Below the pieces are notes generated by a model. It saw only the letters and a program-made list of their open reading frames with translations. It searched no databases and was not told where the DNA came from. A DNA stretch of 56,922 bases from an uncultured Aquabacterium sp. GTDB lineage: Bacteria; Pseudomonadota; Gammaproteobacteria; Burkholderiales; Burkholderiaceae_C. Position 1 is the stretch's first letter, and every line of letters begins with the position of its first letter. Location: positions 1 through 56,922 of the forward strand of contig NZ_CANBCC010000021.1 of assembly GCF_947366995.1 (NCBI RefSeq). Reading direction: 5' to 3'. The translations under genes were made by a program, and so were the position numbers. Positions 44,621 through 53,360 of the stretch are shown here, piece by piece.

Positions 44621-45237
44621 TGCGGCAGCCGTTGATGTGGGTGCTGGCGGTGGTGCTGGGGCTGACCCTCTGGCTGTCGATGCAGGACGATGACGCGGCG
44701 TTGCCGGCGGCGCGCCAGCGCGATCCCGCCGCGGCCCGTGGTGACGGCCGGCCACCCGCCCCGGGCGCCGAGCCGGCCGTGGACCGACCCGGCAATGAAC
44801 GTCCTGCCCCCGATCGGGCGCGTGCAGCGGCTGGCACAGCTTCGGCACCGTCTGCGGACGATGCCCGCCTGCTGGCTGCGGTGGTGCGCTGGCAGCATCG
44901 GGTGGCTGCGTCGGGTCCGGCGCCGGGCCAGACGCCGGGCAGCGCCTGGCGGGCGGTGGTTCCGCCGCCTCCGCCGCCCCCACCCGAGACCGCGCCCCCG
45001 CCCCCGCAGGCGCCCCCCTTCCCTCACCGCTGGATCGGCCGCTTCGAAGACACGGTGAACGCGGCTTCGGCGCCGCGTGCGCGTCAACGCGCCATCGTGG
45101 CCGGCCCTGTGTCGACCTGGGTGGTGTCCGAGGGCGAGTTGATCGAAGGTCAGTGGCGGGTGGACCGCATCGAAGACCGAACCCTGCGTCTGACCTACCT
45201 GCCGCTGATGCAGGCCCAGACGACCACGATGAGATGA
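44620..45237 (+). CDS. PilP/GspC-like single-pass protein with a proline-rich linker
   Basis: A 205-residue protein with one N-terminal membrane helix (PLMWVLAVVLGLTLWLSM), then a long Ala/Pro/Arg-rich linker that includes a run of eight prolines (around residues 109-116), and a small C-terminal beta domain (RWIGRFEDTV, VAGPVSTWVVSEGELIEGQWRVDRIEDRTLRLTYLP). The C-terminal domain resembles the HR domain of PilP/GspC, which contacts the secretin. This layout fits the link between inner-membrane platform and outer-membrane secretin. It ends four bases into the secretin gene (ATGA). Confidence 0.55.
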   Translation: MRQPLMWVLAVVLGLTLWLSMQDDDAALPAARQRDPAAARGDGRPPAPGAEPAVDRPGNERPAPDRARAAAGTASAPSADDARLLAAVVRWQHRVAASGPAPGQTPGSAWRAVVPPPPPPPPETAPPPPQAPPFPHRWIGRFEDTVNAASAPRARQRAIVAGPVSTWVVSEGELIEGQWRVDRIEDRTLRLTYLPLMQAQTTTMR

Positions 45238-47459
45238 ACATGAAGCTGTGTGTGATGTCCCCGATGCCGGCCCGCCGGACGCTGCTGACCGTGGCACTGG
45301 CTGGCCTGGTCGCGCTCGGCGCGTGTACCACCCCCGTGGTGAGGCAGGCCCAGGATCTGGCGAGGGCGGGGCAGCATGAGGCCGCAGCGACCTTGCTGCA
45401 GTCGGCCATTGCGGCCACGCCGGGCGATTCGTCCGTGCGGCAGGCCTGGTTCCAGCAGCGGGAGATGGCCGTGTCGCAGCTTGCGGTGCAGGCCGAGAAG
45501 GCGCGCCAGGCGGGGCGTTTGGACGAGGTGGCCGATGTGCTGCGCCGCATGCAGGCGGCCGCGCCGGAGCACCCACGCACGGCCGCCCTGCGCGACGAAG
45601 TGAGCCGACGCCAGCGTCAGCAGCGCCTGATGACCGAGGCACAGGCAGCCTTCGATGCGCAGGCACCGGAGCGCGCAGAAGCTGCGCTGCGCGCCTTGCT
45701 GGCCGAGGACCCGGCCCGTTCGGATGCCCGTGCCCTGCTGGCCCGCATCCAGTCGGCACGGGAAGCGCAGACGCGGGTGCAGGCCACCCGGGCGCTCGCA
45801 TCGGCCACGCAGCCGGTGACGCTCGAGTTCCGCGACGCGCCGCTGAAGAACGTGTTCGAGGCCTTGTCGCGGGCGGCGGGTGTCAACTTCGTGTTCGACA
45901 AGGACGTGCGCAGCGAGGCGAAGGTGACGCTGTTCCTGCGGCAGACGCTGGTCGACGAGGCCTTGCGCGTGATCCTCAGCACGCAGCAGCTCGGGGCCAA
46001 ACTGCTGAACGACAACACGGTGCTGGTGTTTCCCGGCACACAGCAGAAGCAGCGCGACCTGCTGGACACTGTCACCCGCTCGTTCTACCTTGTCAATGCC
46101 GACCCGAAACAGGCTCAGACGCTGATCCGCACGATCGCCAAGACCCGGGACGTGTTCGTGGACGAACGCCTGAACCTGCTGGTCGTGCGGGACACCCCGG
46201 AGGTGATGCGCATCGTCGAGCGGCTGGTGGAAAACCTGGACGTGCCGGACCCGGAAGTGATGCTGGAGCTGGAGGTGCTGGAGGTGTCCGCCAAGGATGT
46301 GGACCAGCTGGGACTGAGCTGGCCGTCCACCGCAAGCTACGGCGTGCCCGACAGTGTGGCCTCCATCACCTCGTTGACCGATCTGCGTTGGAGCACGGCG
46401 AACCCCTTGGCGCTGGCCACGCTGAAGGCGACGCGGGGCGCCACCAACCTGCTGGCCAACCCCAAGATCCGGGCCCGCAATCGGGAGAAGGCCAAGATCC
46501 TGCTGGGCGAGAAGCTGCCCGTCTTCACGACCACCAGCACCGCCAACGTGGGCGTCACGTCGTCGGTCAGCTACATCGACGTGGGCCTGAAGCTCGACAT
46601 CGAGCCGCAGGTGCAGCTTGACGGAGATGTGACGATGAAGGTGGCGCTGGAAGTCAGCAGCGTCACCGACAAGACCACCCGCAACGATGGTTCGCTGGCC
46701 TACCAGGTCGGTACGCGCCAGGCCTCGACCACCTTGCGCCTGCGCGACGGAGAGACCCAGGTGCTGGCCGGCCTGCTCAATGACTCAGAAAGCCGTAGCG
46801 CGACGGGCATTCCGGGGTTGGTCGATGTACCGCTGCTGCGCCATCTGTTCGGCACCGTTTCCAACACGCGGGACAAGACCGAGGTGGTGCTGCTGGTGAC
46901 GCCCCGCGTGCTGCGCAACATCGTGCAGCCGGCGTCGGCGTCGGCGCTGATGCCTTCGGGCACGGAGGCGCAGCCGGGCGCGGTGCCGCTGATGCTGCGT
47001 CAGGGGGACGCCCGGGGCACCACCGGTCGCGGTGGCGTGTCGGGGGCGCCCGCGGGTCAGCGCGACGATCCGTCGGGCGCTGCCTCCCGAGGCGGCATGG
47101 CGGCCGAGCCGGCCCAGCTGTCCGGGCCGGAGGAGGTGATGCCGGGGGCGACGTTCTCGGTGTCTGTGCGCAACAACGGGGCGGTGCCGTTGTCGGCCAA
47201 CCTGATGGTGGACCTGAGCGTCGTCGAGCCCGTCGGCGCCACGAAGACGGGAGGCCTGGGCGTCGCGTTGCAGGGCCAGGAACAGGTGACCCTGACCTTC
47301 AAGGTGCGGGAAGACGTGCGGCAGGCCGACACCGAGATCGGCCTGGATCTGGGTGGCACGCCGCTGAAGATGCGCGTGAGGGGCGGCACCGTGGCGCCGG
47401 CATCGGCCGGGCCCGTGGCCCCGCAGGACGACCCGGCCGATGCGGACCATGAACGTTGA
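45234..47459 (+). CDS. gspD: Type II secretion secretin with N-terminal TPR-like region and C-terminal cohesin-like domain
   Basis: A 741-residue outer-membrane lipoprotein: lipobox LGAC with Cys at about residue 26. Residues 30-185 form helical, TPR-like repeats (AQDLARAGQHEAAATLLQSAI). Residues 195-360 are N-domains (LEFRDAPLKNVFEALSRAAGVNFVFDKDV). The secretin core follows (LANPKIRARNREKAKILLGEKLPVFT and GLKLDIEPQVQLDGDVTMKV). From about residue 640 a beta-rich domain (EVMPGATFSVSVRNNGAVPLSANLMVDLS) resembles a cohesin-like fold, which classical GspD lacks. The lipobox suggests a self-piloting secretin. It is translationally coupled on both sides. Confidence 0.88.
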   Translation: MNMKLCVMSPMPARRTLLTVALAGLVALGACTTPVVRQAQDLARAGQHEAAATLLQSAIAATPGDSSVRQAWFQQREMAVSQLAVQAEKARQAGRLDEVADVLRRMQAAAPEHPRTAALRDEVSRRQRQQRLMTEAQAAFDAQAPERAEAALRALLAEDPARSDARALLARIQSAREAQTRVQATRALASATQPVTLEFRDAPLKNVFEALSRAAGVNFVFDKDVRSEAKVTLFLRQTLVDEALRVILSTQQLGAKLLNDNTVLVFPGTQQKQRDLLDTVTRSFYLVNADPKQAQTLIRTIAKTRDVFVDERLNLLVVRDTPEVMRIVERLVENLDVPDPEVMLELEVLEVSAKDVDQLGLSWPSTASYGVPDSVASITSLTDLRWSTANPLALATLKATRGATNLLANPKIRARNREKAKILLGEKLPVFTTTSTANVGVTSSVSYIDVGLKLDIEPQVQLDGDVTMKVALEVSSVTDKTTRNDGSLAYQVGTRQASTTLRLRDGETQVLAGLLNDSESRSATGIPGLVDVPLLRHLFGTVSNTRDKTEVVLLVTPRVLRNIVQPASASALMPSGTEAQPGAVPLMLRQGDARGTTGRGGVSGAPAGQRDDPSGAASRGGMAAEPAQLSGPEEVMPGATFSVSVRNNGAVPLSANLMVDLSVVEPVGATKTGGLGVALQGQEQVTLTFKVREDVRQADTEIGLDLGGTPLKMRVRGGTVAPASAGPVAPQDDPADADHER

Positions 47460-47937
47460 CCACCGGCCCGCATCGGCGCGCGGCTTCACGCTCATCGAGA
47501 TGATCGTGGTCGTGATGATTGCCGGCATCCTGGCCAGCGCGGCCATGCCGCTCGCGGCCCTGCACAAGCGCCGTCAGCAGGAGACGGAACTGCGTGAAGG
47601 CCTGCGCACCCTCCGTTCGGCGCTTGACGCCTACCACCGGGCGTGGGAGCAGGGGCGCATCGAAAAGCGCAGCGACGACACCGGCTGGCCCCCTTCCCTT
47701 GAGGTGCTGGTGACGGGCGTGCCGGATGCCAGCAACCCGAAAGGGGTGCGCATCTACTTTCTCAGGCGCCTGCCGCGCGACCCTTTTGCGGCACCCGATG
47801 TGCCGGCCGAGCGCACGTGGGGACTGCGCAGCTACGCCAGCCCGCCGGATGCGCCCATGCCGGGCACCGATGTGTTCGACGTTTACGCCCGCACGCCCGG
47901 AAACGGGCTGGATGGCACGCCGTACCGATCATGGTGA
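47440..47937 (+). CDS. Type II secretion pseudopilin (GspG/GspH-like)
   Basis: A 165-residue pseudopilin with prepilin site RG-FTLIEMIVVVMIAGILAS (Glu at mature position 5). The tail includes RSALDAYHRAWEQG and RIYFLRRLPRDPFAAPDV, as in GspG-type minor pilins. ATG at 47440 overlaps the secretin gene by 20 bases; ATG at 47449 is an alternative. It is likely a minor subunit of the pseudopilus, processed by a prepilin peptidase encoded elsewhere. Confidence 0.8.
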   Translation: MRTMNVDHRPASARGFTLIEMIVVVMIAGILASAAMPLAALHKRRQQETELREGLRTLRSALDAYHRAWEQGRIEKRSDDTGWPPSLEVLVTGVPDASNPKGVRIYFLRRLPRDPFAAPDVPAERTWGLRSYASPPDAPMPGTDVFDVYARTPGNGLDGTPYRSW

Positions 47938-48329
47938 GACACTCCCGCATGCCAGGCCAGCGAGGCTTCACGCTGATCGAGTTGATCGTGGTGTTTGCCA
48001 TCATCGCGTTGCTGGCCAGCCTCGCCACGCCGCGCTACCACCGCACGGTGGACCAGGCTCGTGAAGTGAGCCTGCGCACCTCGCTCAATGTCATGCGTGA
48101 TGCCATCGACAAGTACACCGCGGACCGCGGCCAGTATCCCGAATCACTCGATGAGCTGGTGCAGCGAGGTTACCTGCGGCAGATTCCCGAAGACCCGTTG
48201 ACCGGATCCCGCCACAGCTGGCAGATGCTGCCGCCGCCTGCGGACAGCGCGGTGGCTGGGGGCATGGCCGATGTGCGCAGTGGCGCGACCGGGCGGGGCC
48301 AGAATGGCCTGCCGTATGGACAGTGGTGA
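47931..48329 (+). CDS. Type II secretion pseudopilin (GspG-like)
   Basis: A 132-residue pseudopilin. The cleavage site is RG-FTLIELIVVFAIIALLASLATPRY (Glu at mature position 5), followed by MRDAIDKYTADRGQYPESLDELVQRGYLRQIPEDPLTG, the conserved GspG-like helical and loop region. The start overlaps the end of the previous gene by seven bases. It is either a second structural pilin or a minor tip subunit; I cannot tell which. Confidence 0.85.
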   Translation: MVRHSRMPGQRGFTLIELIVVFAIIALLASLATPRYHRTVDQAREVSLRTSLNVMRDAIDKYTADRGQYPESLDELVQRGYLRQIPEDPLTGSRHSWQMLPPPADSAVAGGMADVRSGATGRGQNGLPYGQW

Positions 48330-48769
48330 GGTGCACATTGCGGCGCGATCGGGGGTTCACCTATGTTTTGCTGCTGTGGTGGGTGGCCATCGGTGGCTTC
48401 ATGCTGGCCGCGGCGGGCCGCTCGTGGCACATGGACGCACGGCGGCAGGCTGACACCGAGCTTCAGTGGCGCGGTGAGCAGATCCGCGCTGCGCTGACGT
48501 CGTACAGCCAGGTGCCGGTGGCCGACGGCGTGCGGCGTCTGCCCCTGCGGCTGGAGGATCTGCTGGAGGATCAGCGCACGGGCCAGACCGTGCGCCACCT
48601 GCGACGCGTGTGGCCCGATCCCGTGACCCGGGGAGAGTGGGGCCTGCTCCGCCAGCCGGGAGACGGCGCCATCGTGGGCGTTTTCAGTCTGTCGACGCAG
48701 CGCCCGCTGCTGGCGCCGGCCGGCATCGAGAGCTATGCAGCGTGGCGGTTCGACATCAGCGCACCTTGA
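48323..48769 (+). CDS. Pseudopilin-like protein lacking Glu5 (GspK-like position)
   Basis: A 148-residue protein with a prepilin-type start RG-FTYVLLLWWVAIGGFMLAAAG, but Val-Leu-Leu in place of the Glu at mature position 5. Among pseudopilins, GspK (the tip subunit) naturally lacks that Glu. However, this protein is far shorter than GspK and lacks its large insert. The soluble part (LQWRGEQIRAALTSYSQVP, then RVWPDPVTRGEWGLL) is otherwise pilin-like. It ends the operon and starts with a GTG overlapping the previous stop. Confidence 0.65.
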   Translation: MVRCTLRRDRGFTYVLLLWWVAIGGFMLAAAGRSWHMDARRQADTELQWRGEQIRAALTSYSQVPVADGVRRLPLRLEDLLEDQRTGQTVRHLRRVWPDPVTRGEWGLLRQPGDGAIVGVFSLSTQRPLLAPAGIESYAAWRFDISAP

Positions 48770-48842
48770 GACACGTTGTGTACCGATCGCGACATGCCGT
48801 TCACAGAAGTCAACAAATCGTCATCGGCGCTCTCTATGCTGC

Positions 48843-48857
48843 TGTGAATTCTTCACA
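48843..48857. promoter_or_regulatory. Perfect inverted repeat upstream of the EpsA-type regulator
   Basis: TGTGAA-TTC-TTCACA is a perfect 6-bp inverted repeat with a three-base centre, lying 8 bases before the start codon of the LuxR-type regulator. It could be an operator for autoregulation by that protein or a site for another dimeric factor. A CRP-like site would need a longer spacer, so CRP is less likely. No assignment can be made from sequence alone. Confidence 0.4.
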
Positions 48858-48865
48858 CGGCCGCC

Positions 48866-49735
48866 ATGCAACCCAACCCCTTCGCGCCGGAGCAGTCCGA
48901 GTACCTGCTGCGTGTCATGGAAGGCGCGCCTCAGGTGTGCCGCAGACACCAGTTCTTTGTCTGGAGCCAGGGCGACCTTCAGCGCTGGCTGCCCCACACG
49001 ATTGCGCTGTGCGGTGCATATGACCGCGAAACCCGCGCCCTGTCGTTTGACCTGTTTAACAGCCTACCGATGCCGGCCGACATCATTGTCGGCTTGCTGG
49101 ACTCGCGGTCGGTGCTGATTCAGCAGGCGCTGCACGCCTGGCAAAGGGGGCAGCAGCAGGCGGTCAAGGTCAGCATCCCGACGCCTGCCGAGTTGCAGGA
49201 AGGTTCGTTGGGCGCGCGCCTTCGCGATGTGGGCTACCGGCAGATGCTGGTGCATGGCACGACCCGGCCCGGACGGGCGGACGAGCTGGAAAGCCTCTTC
49301 ATCCTGATGCGCCATGAAGCTGATTACGACGATTTCGCCGTGGCCTCTTTCGGCATGCTGCTGCCGTGTCTGCACCTGACGTATCAGCGCGTAGCGGTAA
49401 CCGAGCGGTTGATCTCGCCATCCCGCGATGTGCCGGCGGGCATGGACCTGGCCATTGGCCACCTGACGGGGCGCCAGCCGGCCATCACTGAACGCGAGCG
49501 GGAGATCCTGCGTTGGGTGCGCGATGGCATGAGCAACCAGCAGATCGGCGAGCAATTGGGCATCAGCGGGCTGACCGTGAAGAACCATGTGCAGAAGATC
49601 CTGCGCAAGCTGGGTGCGGCCAACCGGGCTCAGGCCGTGGCCAAGGCGATGAGCATGAATGCGCTCGGCGCCACACAGGGCAGCGCCGATGCGATGCCAT
49701 TGCGGGACGCAACAGACCCTCGCTCTTCGGTGTGA
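48866..49735 (+). CDS. epsA: LuxR-family regulator EpsA (XrtB/PEP-CTERM-associated type)
   Basis: A 289-residue transcription factor. The N-terminal 200 residues form the sensor domain characteristic of the EpsA group linked to exosortase/PEP-CTERM loci (SEYLLRVMEGAPQVCRRHQFFVWSQGDLQRWLPH). The C-terminal LuxR helix-turn-helix is ITEREREILRWVRDGMSNQQIGEQLGISGLTVKNHVQKILRKLG (about residues 210-254). A PEP-CTERM gene lies two genes downstream, which fits. No receiver domain is present, so the input is not phosphorylation of an N-terminal Asp. An inverted repeat lies just before the start. Confidence 0.85.
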   Translation: MQPNPFAPEQSEYLLRVMEGAPQVCRRHQFFVWSQGDLQRWLPHTIALCGAYDRETRALSFDLFNSLPMPADIIVGLLDSRSVLIQQALHAWQRGQQQAVKVSIPTPAELQEGSLGARLRDVGYRQMLVHGTTRPGRADELESLFILMRHEADYDDFAVASFGMLLPCLHLTYQRVAVTERLISPSRDVPAGMDLAIGHLTGRQPAITEREREILRWVRDGMSNQQIGEQLGISGLTVKNHVQKILRKLGAANRAQAVAKAMSMNALGATQGSADAMPLRDATDPRSSV

Positions 49736-49737
49736 CG

Positions 49738-50634
49738 ATGAAAGACAAGCTGTGTTTTTGCGCGCTCGCGCGCGGCGTGCTGCTGCCCGCGGTGCTGGGC
49801 GTTTCGTGCGCGCAGGCGCAATCGATCGATGCACTGTCCGATGCCACCGATGGCGTGGCTGTGCGCGGGCGGGCGGCGGCAGCCGGGGCGCCCCTTGCGG
49901 CCCGCGATGCGTCTCTGGCCGATGTGGGGCGCGGCGGCCCGCTGACAGCACCGAGGTCGGCGGGTTTGCCGGCCGCCGAGCAGGCGCTGATGACCCACTT
50001 GTTGCGCAGCGACGGTGCCGGTGCACTCAAGCACCTGCGCTCGGCAAACCCGCGACTCGATGTGGTGGACGAAGCGTGGCGCACACCCCTGACGCTGGCC
50101 ATTCGGCTGGGCGACGTGCCCTTGGTGCGCGAGATGCTGCGACGCGGCGCACCCATTGAATCGCGCGGCCATGAAGGGATGACGCCGCTGGGGCTGGCGG
50201 CCTACATCGGACAGGACACCATGGTGCGCGAGCTGTTGCGGCAGGGGGCCGAGCCGATGGCGCTCAGCCAGCGCGGCCAGACGCCGCTGCATCTGGCCTT
50301 GGCTGGAGGGCAGCTGGGGGCGGCGCAACTGCTGTTGGCCGCTCGGCCGGCCGCGCAATGGCAGCGGCTCTACAACGCCGAAGGGCGGCACCCTCTGGCC
50401 GAGGCCGCTTACCGCGGTCGGCTGGAAGGTGTGAGGCTGCTGTTGCAGCATGGGGTGGCCATGACGGCGCCTGACAAGCACGGACGCGATGCGTTGCATG
50501 CGGCGGCGCTTGGGCGGCAGGCGCATGTGGCCGATGCGCTGATGGCACAAGGCGCACGCCCCACCAGCCCGCTGACCGCGCTGCTGCTGGCGCAGATGCG
50601 TGAGCCCCTGCCGCAGCTGGCCACCGCACCGTAG
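49738..50634 (+). CDS. Exported ankyrin-repeat protein
   Basis: A 298-residue protein with a signal peptide ending at AQAQ (LPAVLGVSCAQAQ). After a low-complexity linker, four to five ankyrin repeats run from about residue 115: RTPLTLAIRLGDVPLVREMLRRG, MTPLGLAAYIGQDTMVRELLRQG, QTPLHLALAGGQLGAAQLLL, RHPLAEAAYRGRLEGVRLLLQHG and RDALHAAALGRQAHVADALMAQG. It should be a periplasmic protein-interaction scaffold. It starts two bases after the epsA stop and is probably cotranscribed with it. Its partner is unknown. Confidence 0.85.
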   Translation: MKDKLCFCALARGVLLPAVLGVSCAQAQSIDALSDATDGVAVRGRAAAAGAPLAARDASLADVGRGGPLTAPRSAGLPAAEQALMTHLLRSDGAGALKHLRSANPRLDVVDEAWRTPLTLAIRLGDVPLVREMLRRGAPIESRGHEGMTPLGLAAYIGQDTMVRELLRQGAEPMALSQRGQTPLHLALAGGQLGAAQLLLAARPAAQWQRLYNAEGRHPLAEAAYRGRLEGVRLLLQHGVAMTAPDKHGRDALHAAALGRQAHVADALMAQGARPTSPLTALLLAQMREPLPQLATAP

Positions 50635-51003
50635 TCTGCACTGGAAGCCAGTTTGCCTGATGAAGCCCCGCATCCCGCGGGGCTTGTCGCTTCTTGGGAC
50701 CCCCTTGCTTCCGGGGGGGCTGCTGACCGTCGTCTTCACTGCGCATCCCGTTGCATGGGCCGTTCGGATCAGCGGGCCGACTCGGGGTCCGCGCCCTGGT
50801 GCCGACCCTTGTGCCGCTTGGCTCATGGATGGCCCGATCGGCGCGGCGCCATGTGCATTCCGGCTCATGGCGCCCCCCATCGCGGTGTCACGCCGGCTCC
50901 GAATACTGCGCTGGCGCTGAAGGGGCTGCAGACGGGATCGCAGCACCTTTGTCGACTTTCACCCTCCCGATCAACGGGAACCACCCTTTCACGGAGCAAG
51001 CAC
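50635..51003 (+). terminator. Rho-independent-like terminator (50663-50685) in a long gene-free gap
   Basis: A hairpin with stem AAGCCCCGC (50663-50671), loop ATCCC and GCGGGGCTT (50677-50685), then GTCGCTTCTT, ends the epsA-ankyrin unit. The remaining 318 bases up to the PEP-CTERM gene hold no convincing gene. They presumably contain its promoter, but I see no clear -35/-10 pair. The Shine-Dalgarno sequence GGAG lies near 50993. Confidence 0.55.
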
Positions 51004-51921
51004 ATGAAACTCAAACTGATCGCCCTGGCCGCACTGGCCCTGTCGGGTGCCGCACAGGCCTCGGTGAATTCCGGCTGGACCGACTTCAACAGCTCGGTCC
51101 TGTTCGTTGCGTTCGACAACACCGGTACGTCGAAGAGCTCGGCCTTTGTGGACCTCGGCTTCAACCTGAGCGACTTCGTGCCGGGCTACACCACCGCCGG
51201 CGGCCAGACGATCGCCGAAGGCGCGCTGTCGCGCACCAATGTCTCGGTGGTCTGGAACTTCAGCGCCAACACGATCACCTTCAACGGCAAGACCGTGGCC
51301 GCGAAGAACGACTTCTCCGCCGTGTCCTCCTTCCTGGGCGGCACCCAGCAGAATGAAGCGCGCTGGGGCATCGCCGCGGCAGGCATTCGACATCAAGAAG
51401 GCGAAGTCCTGATCGCCCCCGACCTGGCGCTGACCTCGGGTACGCCGACCCAGACTCAGCTGAATGGCCAGGATGCCGGCTTCAACAGCAACGCCGCCGC
51501 CCGTGGTTCGGACCTGGTTGACGCGGCCGCCAAGCTGCTGGCCCCGAACGTGGGCATCGACAACGGTTCCTACTACGCCGACAACGGCGCCGACGCCGGC
51601 TTCGTGCCCCGCATGGCCCAGTTTGGCGTTAACTGGCAAGCCAACCTGAAGTGGCAGATGGGCACGGCCCTGGACAAGAAGACCAACCTGTGGCTGCTGG
51701 ACGGTGAAGGCGACGAGTGGGCCATCGGCAACCAGGCCGACGCCGAGAACAAGGCCGACCTGCTGAACGACAAGGGCACCTTCCACTTCGATGCAGTGAA
51801 CAACACCCTGAGCTGGACCACGCCGACCGTCACGGCCGCTGTGCCCGAGCCCGAAACCTACGCCTTGGCCCTGATCGGCCTGCTGGCCGTCGGCGTGGCT
51901 CGTCGCCGCGCTGCCCGCTGA
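51004..51921 (+). CDS. PEP-CTERM sorting-domain protein
   Basis: A 305-residue secreted protein. It has an N-terminal signal peptide (MKLKLIALAALALSGAAQA) and a C-terminal PEP-CTERM signal: VPEPETYALALIGLLAVG, a hydrophobic helix and the basic end ARRRAAR. Exosortase cuts such signals and anchors or exports the protein. The mature region is Asn/Ala/Gly/Ser-rich and beta-strand-like (TNVSVVWNFSANTITFNGKTV). No exosortase (XrtA/B) is in the window, so the processing enzyme must be elsewhere. EpsA two genes upstream is the likely regulator. Confidence 0.92.
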   Translation: MKLKLIALAALALSGAAQASVNSGWTDFNSSVLFVAFDNTGTSKSSAFVDLGFNLSDFVPGYTTAGGQTIAEGALSRTNVSVVWNFSANTITFNGKTVAAKNDFSAVSSFLGGTQQNEARWGIAAAGIRHQEGEVLIAPDLALTSGTPTQTQLNGQDAGFNSNAAARGSDLVDAAAKLLAPNVGIDNGSYYADNGADAGFVPRMAQFGVNWQANLKWQMGTALDKKTNLWLLDGEGDEWAIGNQADAENKADLLNDKGTFHFDAVNNTLSWTTPTVTAAVPEPETYALALIGLLAVGVARRRAAR

Positions 51922-51964
51922 TCGGCTTGTCCGATCACGCTCGCATAAGAACCTGAAAGCAGTC

Positions 51965-51989
51965 GACCGGGCGGCCTGCCCGCCCGGTC
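51965..51989 (+). terminator. Rho-independent-like terminator after the PEP-CTERM gene
   Basis: GACCGGGCGG (51965-51974), loop CCTGC, and CCGCCCGGTC (51980-51989) form a 10-bp perfect GC-rich stem followed by TTGTC. The short T-tract makes it a moderate terminator candidate. It separates the PEP-CTERM gene from the next secreted-protein gene at 52027. Confidence 0.55.
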
Positions 51990-52026
51990 TTGTCAAGCCC
52001 GCTTCTTCCTGAAATCGAGAACCATC

Positions 52027-53304
52027 ATGAACCTGTCCAAGCTGATGATCGCCACGCTGGCCGTGTGCGGCGTGTCCCAGGCCCTGGCGGCCGGCCCGGC
52101 CCGTCTGACCGGCGCCTCTGCTTCCTCCATCAACGTGGCGCGTGCCGCCAAGGTGCTGTGCGAGAACGCCGGCGGCACCTACACCCTCTACAAGATCGGT
52201 GATTCCACCGGTTCGCTGGGCAACGTGTTCACCGGCAAGTGCGATGTCGACTTCGAAGGCATCAGCGAGGACGAAGTCCGCGTGAACGTGTCGGGCGGCT
52301 CGGAGAACGCCGTCATCAACGCCACCGCAGGCGGCAACGTCAAGGTTGGCTTCATCAATGCGCTCACCGCAACGTGCACCCCCATCGCCGGCGCCGGCAC
52401 GGGCTCGCTGTCCTTCATGGGTGCGGGCAGCATGCGCAACTGCACGGGCACCAACGAGTCGGCCACGTCCGACGGCGGCTACCTGGACGTCGAAGGCAAC
52501 CACTTCAACCCCAGCTACAACGCGGGAGACTTCACGCCGGCCGGCTTCAGCCAGGTCTTCGGCGTGGCCGTGAACAAGCGCCTGTACGAAGCCCTGCAGA
52601 CGTACCAGAAGACGACCGGCCAGGTGCCATCCTCGTGTGCCATCGGCAACGCCACGGCCGCCTGCCAGCCGTCGATCAGCAAGGCTGACATCGCCACCCT
52701 CATCAACAGCAACACGGCTGCGAGCGGCGCCAAGTCGCTGGGCGGCGGCCTGCTGATCCCGGGCAACACCACCAAAATCAGCTACTGCATGCGCCCCCAG
52801 ACCTCGGGCACGCAGCAGGCTGCTCAGCTGTACTTCCTGAACTATGAAGCCACGGCCGATGTCGGCGGCAAGGTGCAGGTCGTGAGCTCGGGCGCTTCCG
52901 TCGGCTCGCGTTACTCCTCGATCCTGAACGCCAGCTCAAGCAACGTGCGCGCCTGCCTGAACGACACCACCCCGGCCACCTCCACCGACTTCCGCTTTGG
53001 CGTGCTGTCGGCCGAGAACAACCCGCTGGGCGGCACCGACACCTACCGTTTCGTGAAGCTCAACGACGTGGCCTTCGCCGAAGGCGTCGCCGAATCGTCG
53101 CAGACCGCCAGCGCCATCGCCGGCCGCTACGACTTCGTCTACGAGACCGTGGCGTACTGCCCCGAAGGCACCTGTGCCCCGATCGTCGATGCGATGAACG
53201 GCGCCCTGCCCGCTGGCGCTTCGACCCCCGGCCTGTTCCTGACCGGTGTCGAGTCGAAGTACGGCCGCGGTGGCAACTCGGCTGTGCCTTACACCCGTCG
53301 CTGA
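52027..53304 (+). CDS. Large secreted protein, unknown function
   Basis: A 425-residue exported protein with a signal peptide cleaved after ALA (LMIATLAVCGVSQALA). The mature part starts GPARLTGASASSINVARAAKVLCENAGGTY and has conserved-looking Cys pairs (CENAGG, GKCDVDF, CTPIAG, NCTGTN). It contains a Gly/Ser/Thr-rich region and ends RRGGNSAVPYTRR-like with basic residues. The opening and overall layout loosely resemble phosphate-binding-like secreted proteins found beside type II secretion genes, but I see no decisive motif. No PEP-CTERM tail is present. It is a candidate substrate of the adjacent secretion system. Confidence 0.7.
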   Translation: MNLSKLMIATLAVCGVSQALAAGPARLTGASASSINVARAAKVLCENAGGTYTLYKIGDSTGSLGNVFTGKCDVDFEGISEDEVRVNVSGGSENAVINATAGGNVKVGFINALTATCTPIAGAGTGSLSFMGAGSMRNCTGTNESATSDGGYLDVEGNHFNPSYNAGDFTPAGFSQVFGVAVNKRLYEALQTYQKTTGQVPSSCAIGNATAACQPSISKADIATLINSNTAASGAKSLGGGLLIPGNTTKISYCMRPQTSGTQQAAQLYFLNYEATADVGGKVQVVSSGASVGSRYSSILNASSSNVRACLNDTTPATSTDFRFGVLSAENNPLGGTDTYRFVKLNDVAFAEGVAESSQTASAIAGRYDFVYETVAYCPEGTCAPIVDAMNGALPAGASTPGLFLTGVESKYGRGGNSAVPYTRR

Positions 53305-53360
53305 TCGAGGGACATGCCCTGACGCCTGGTACCCAATCGGGGCCAGGCACCTTGCATGAC

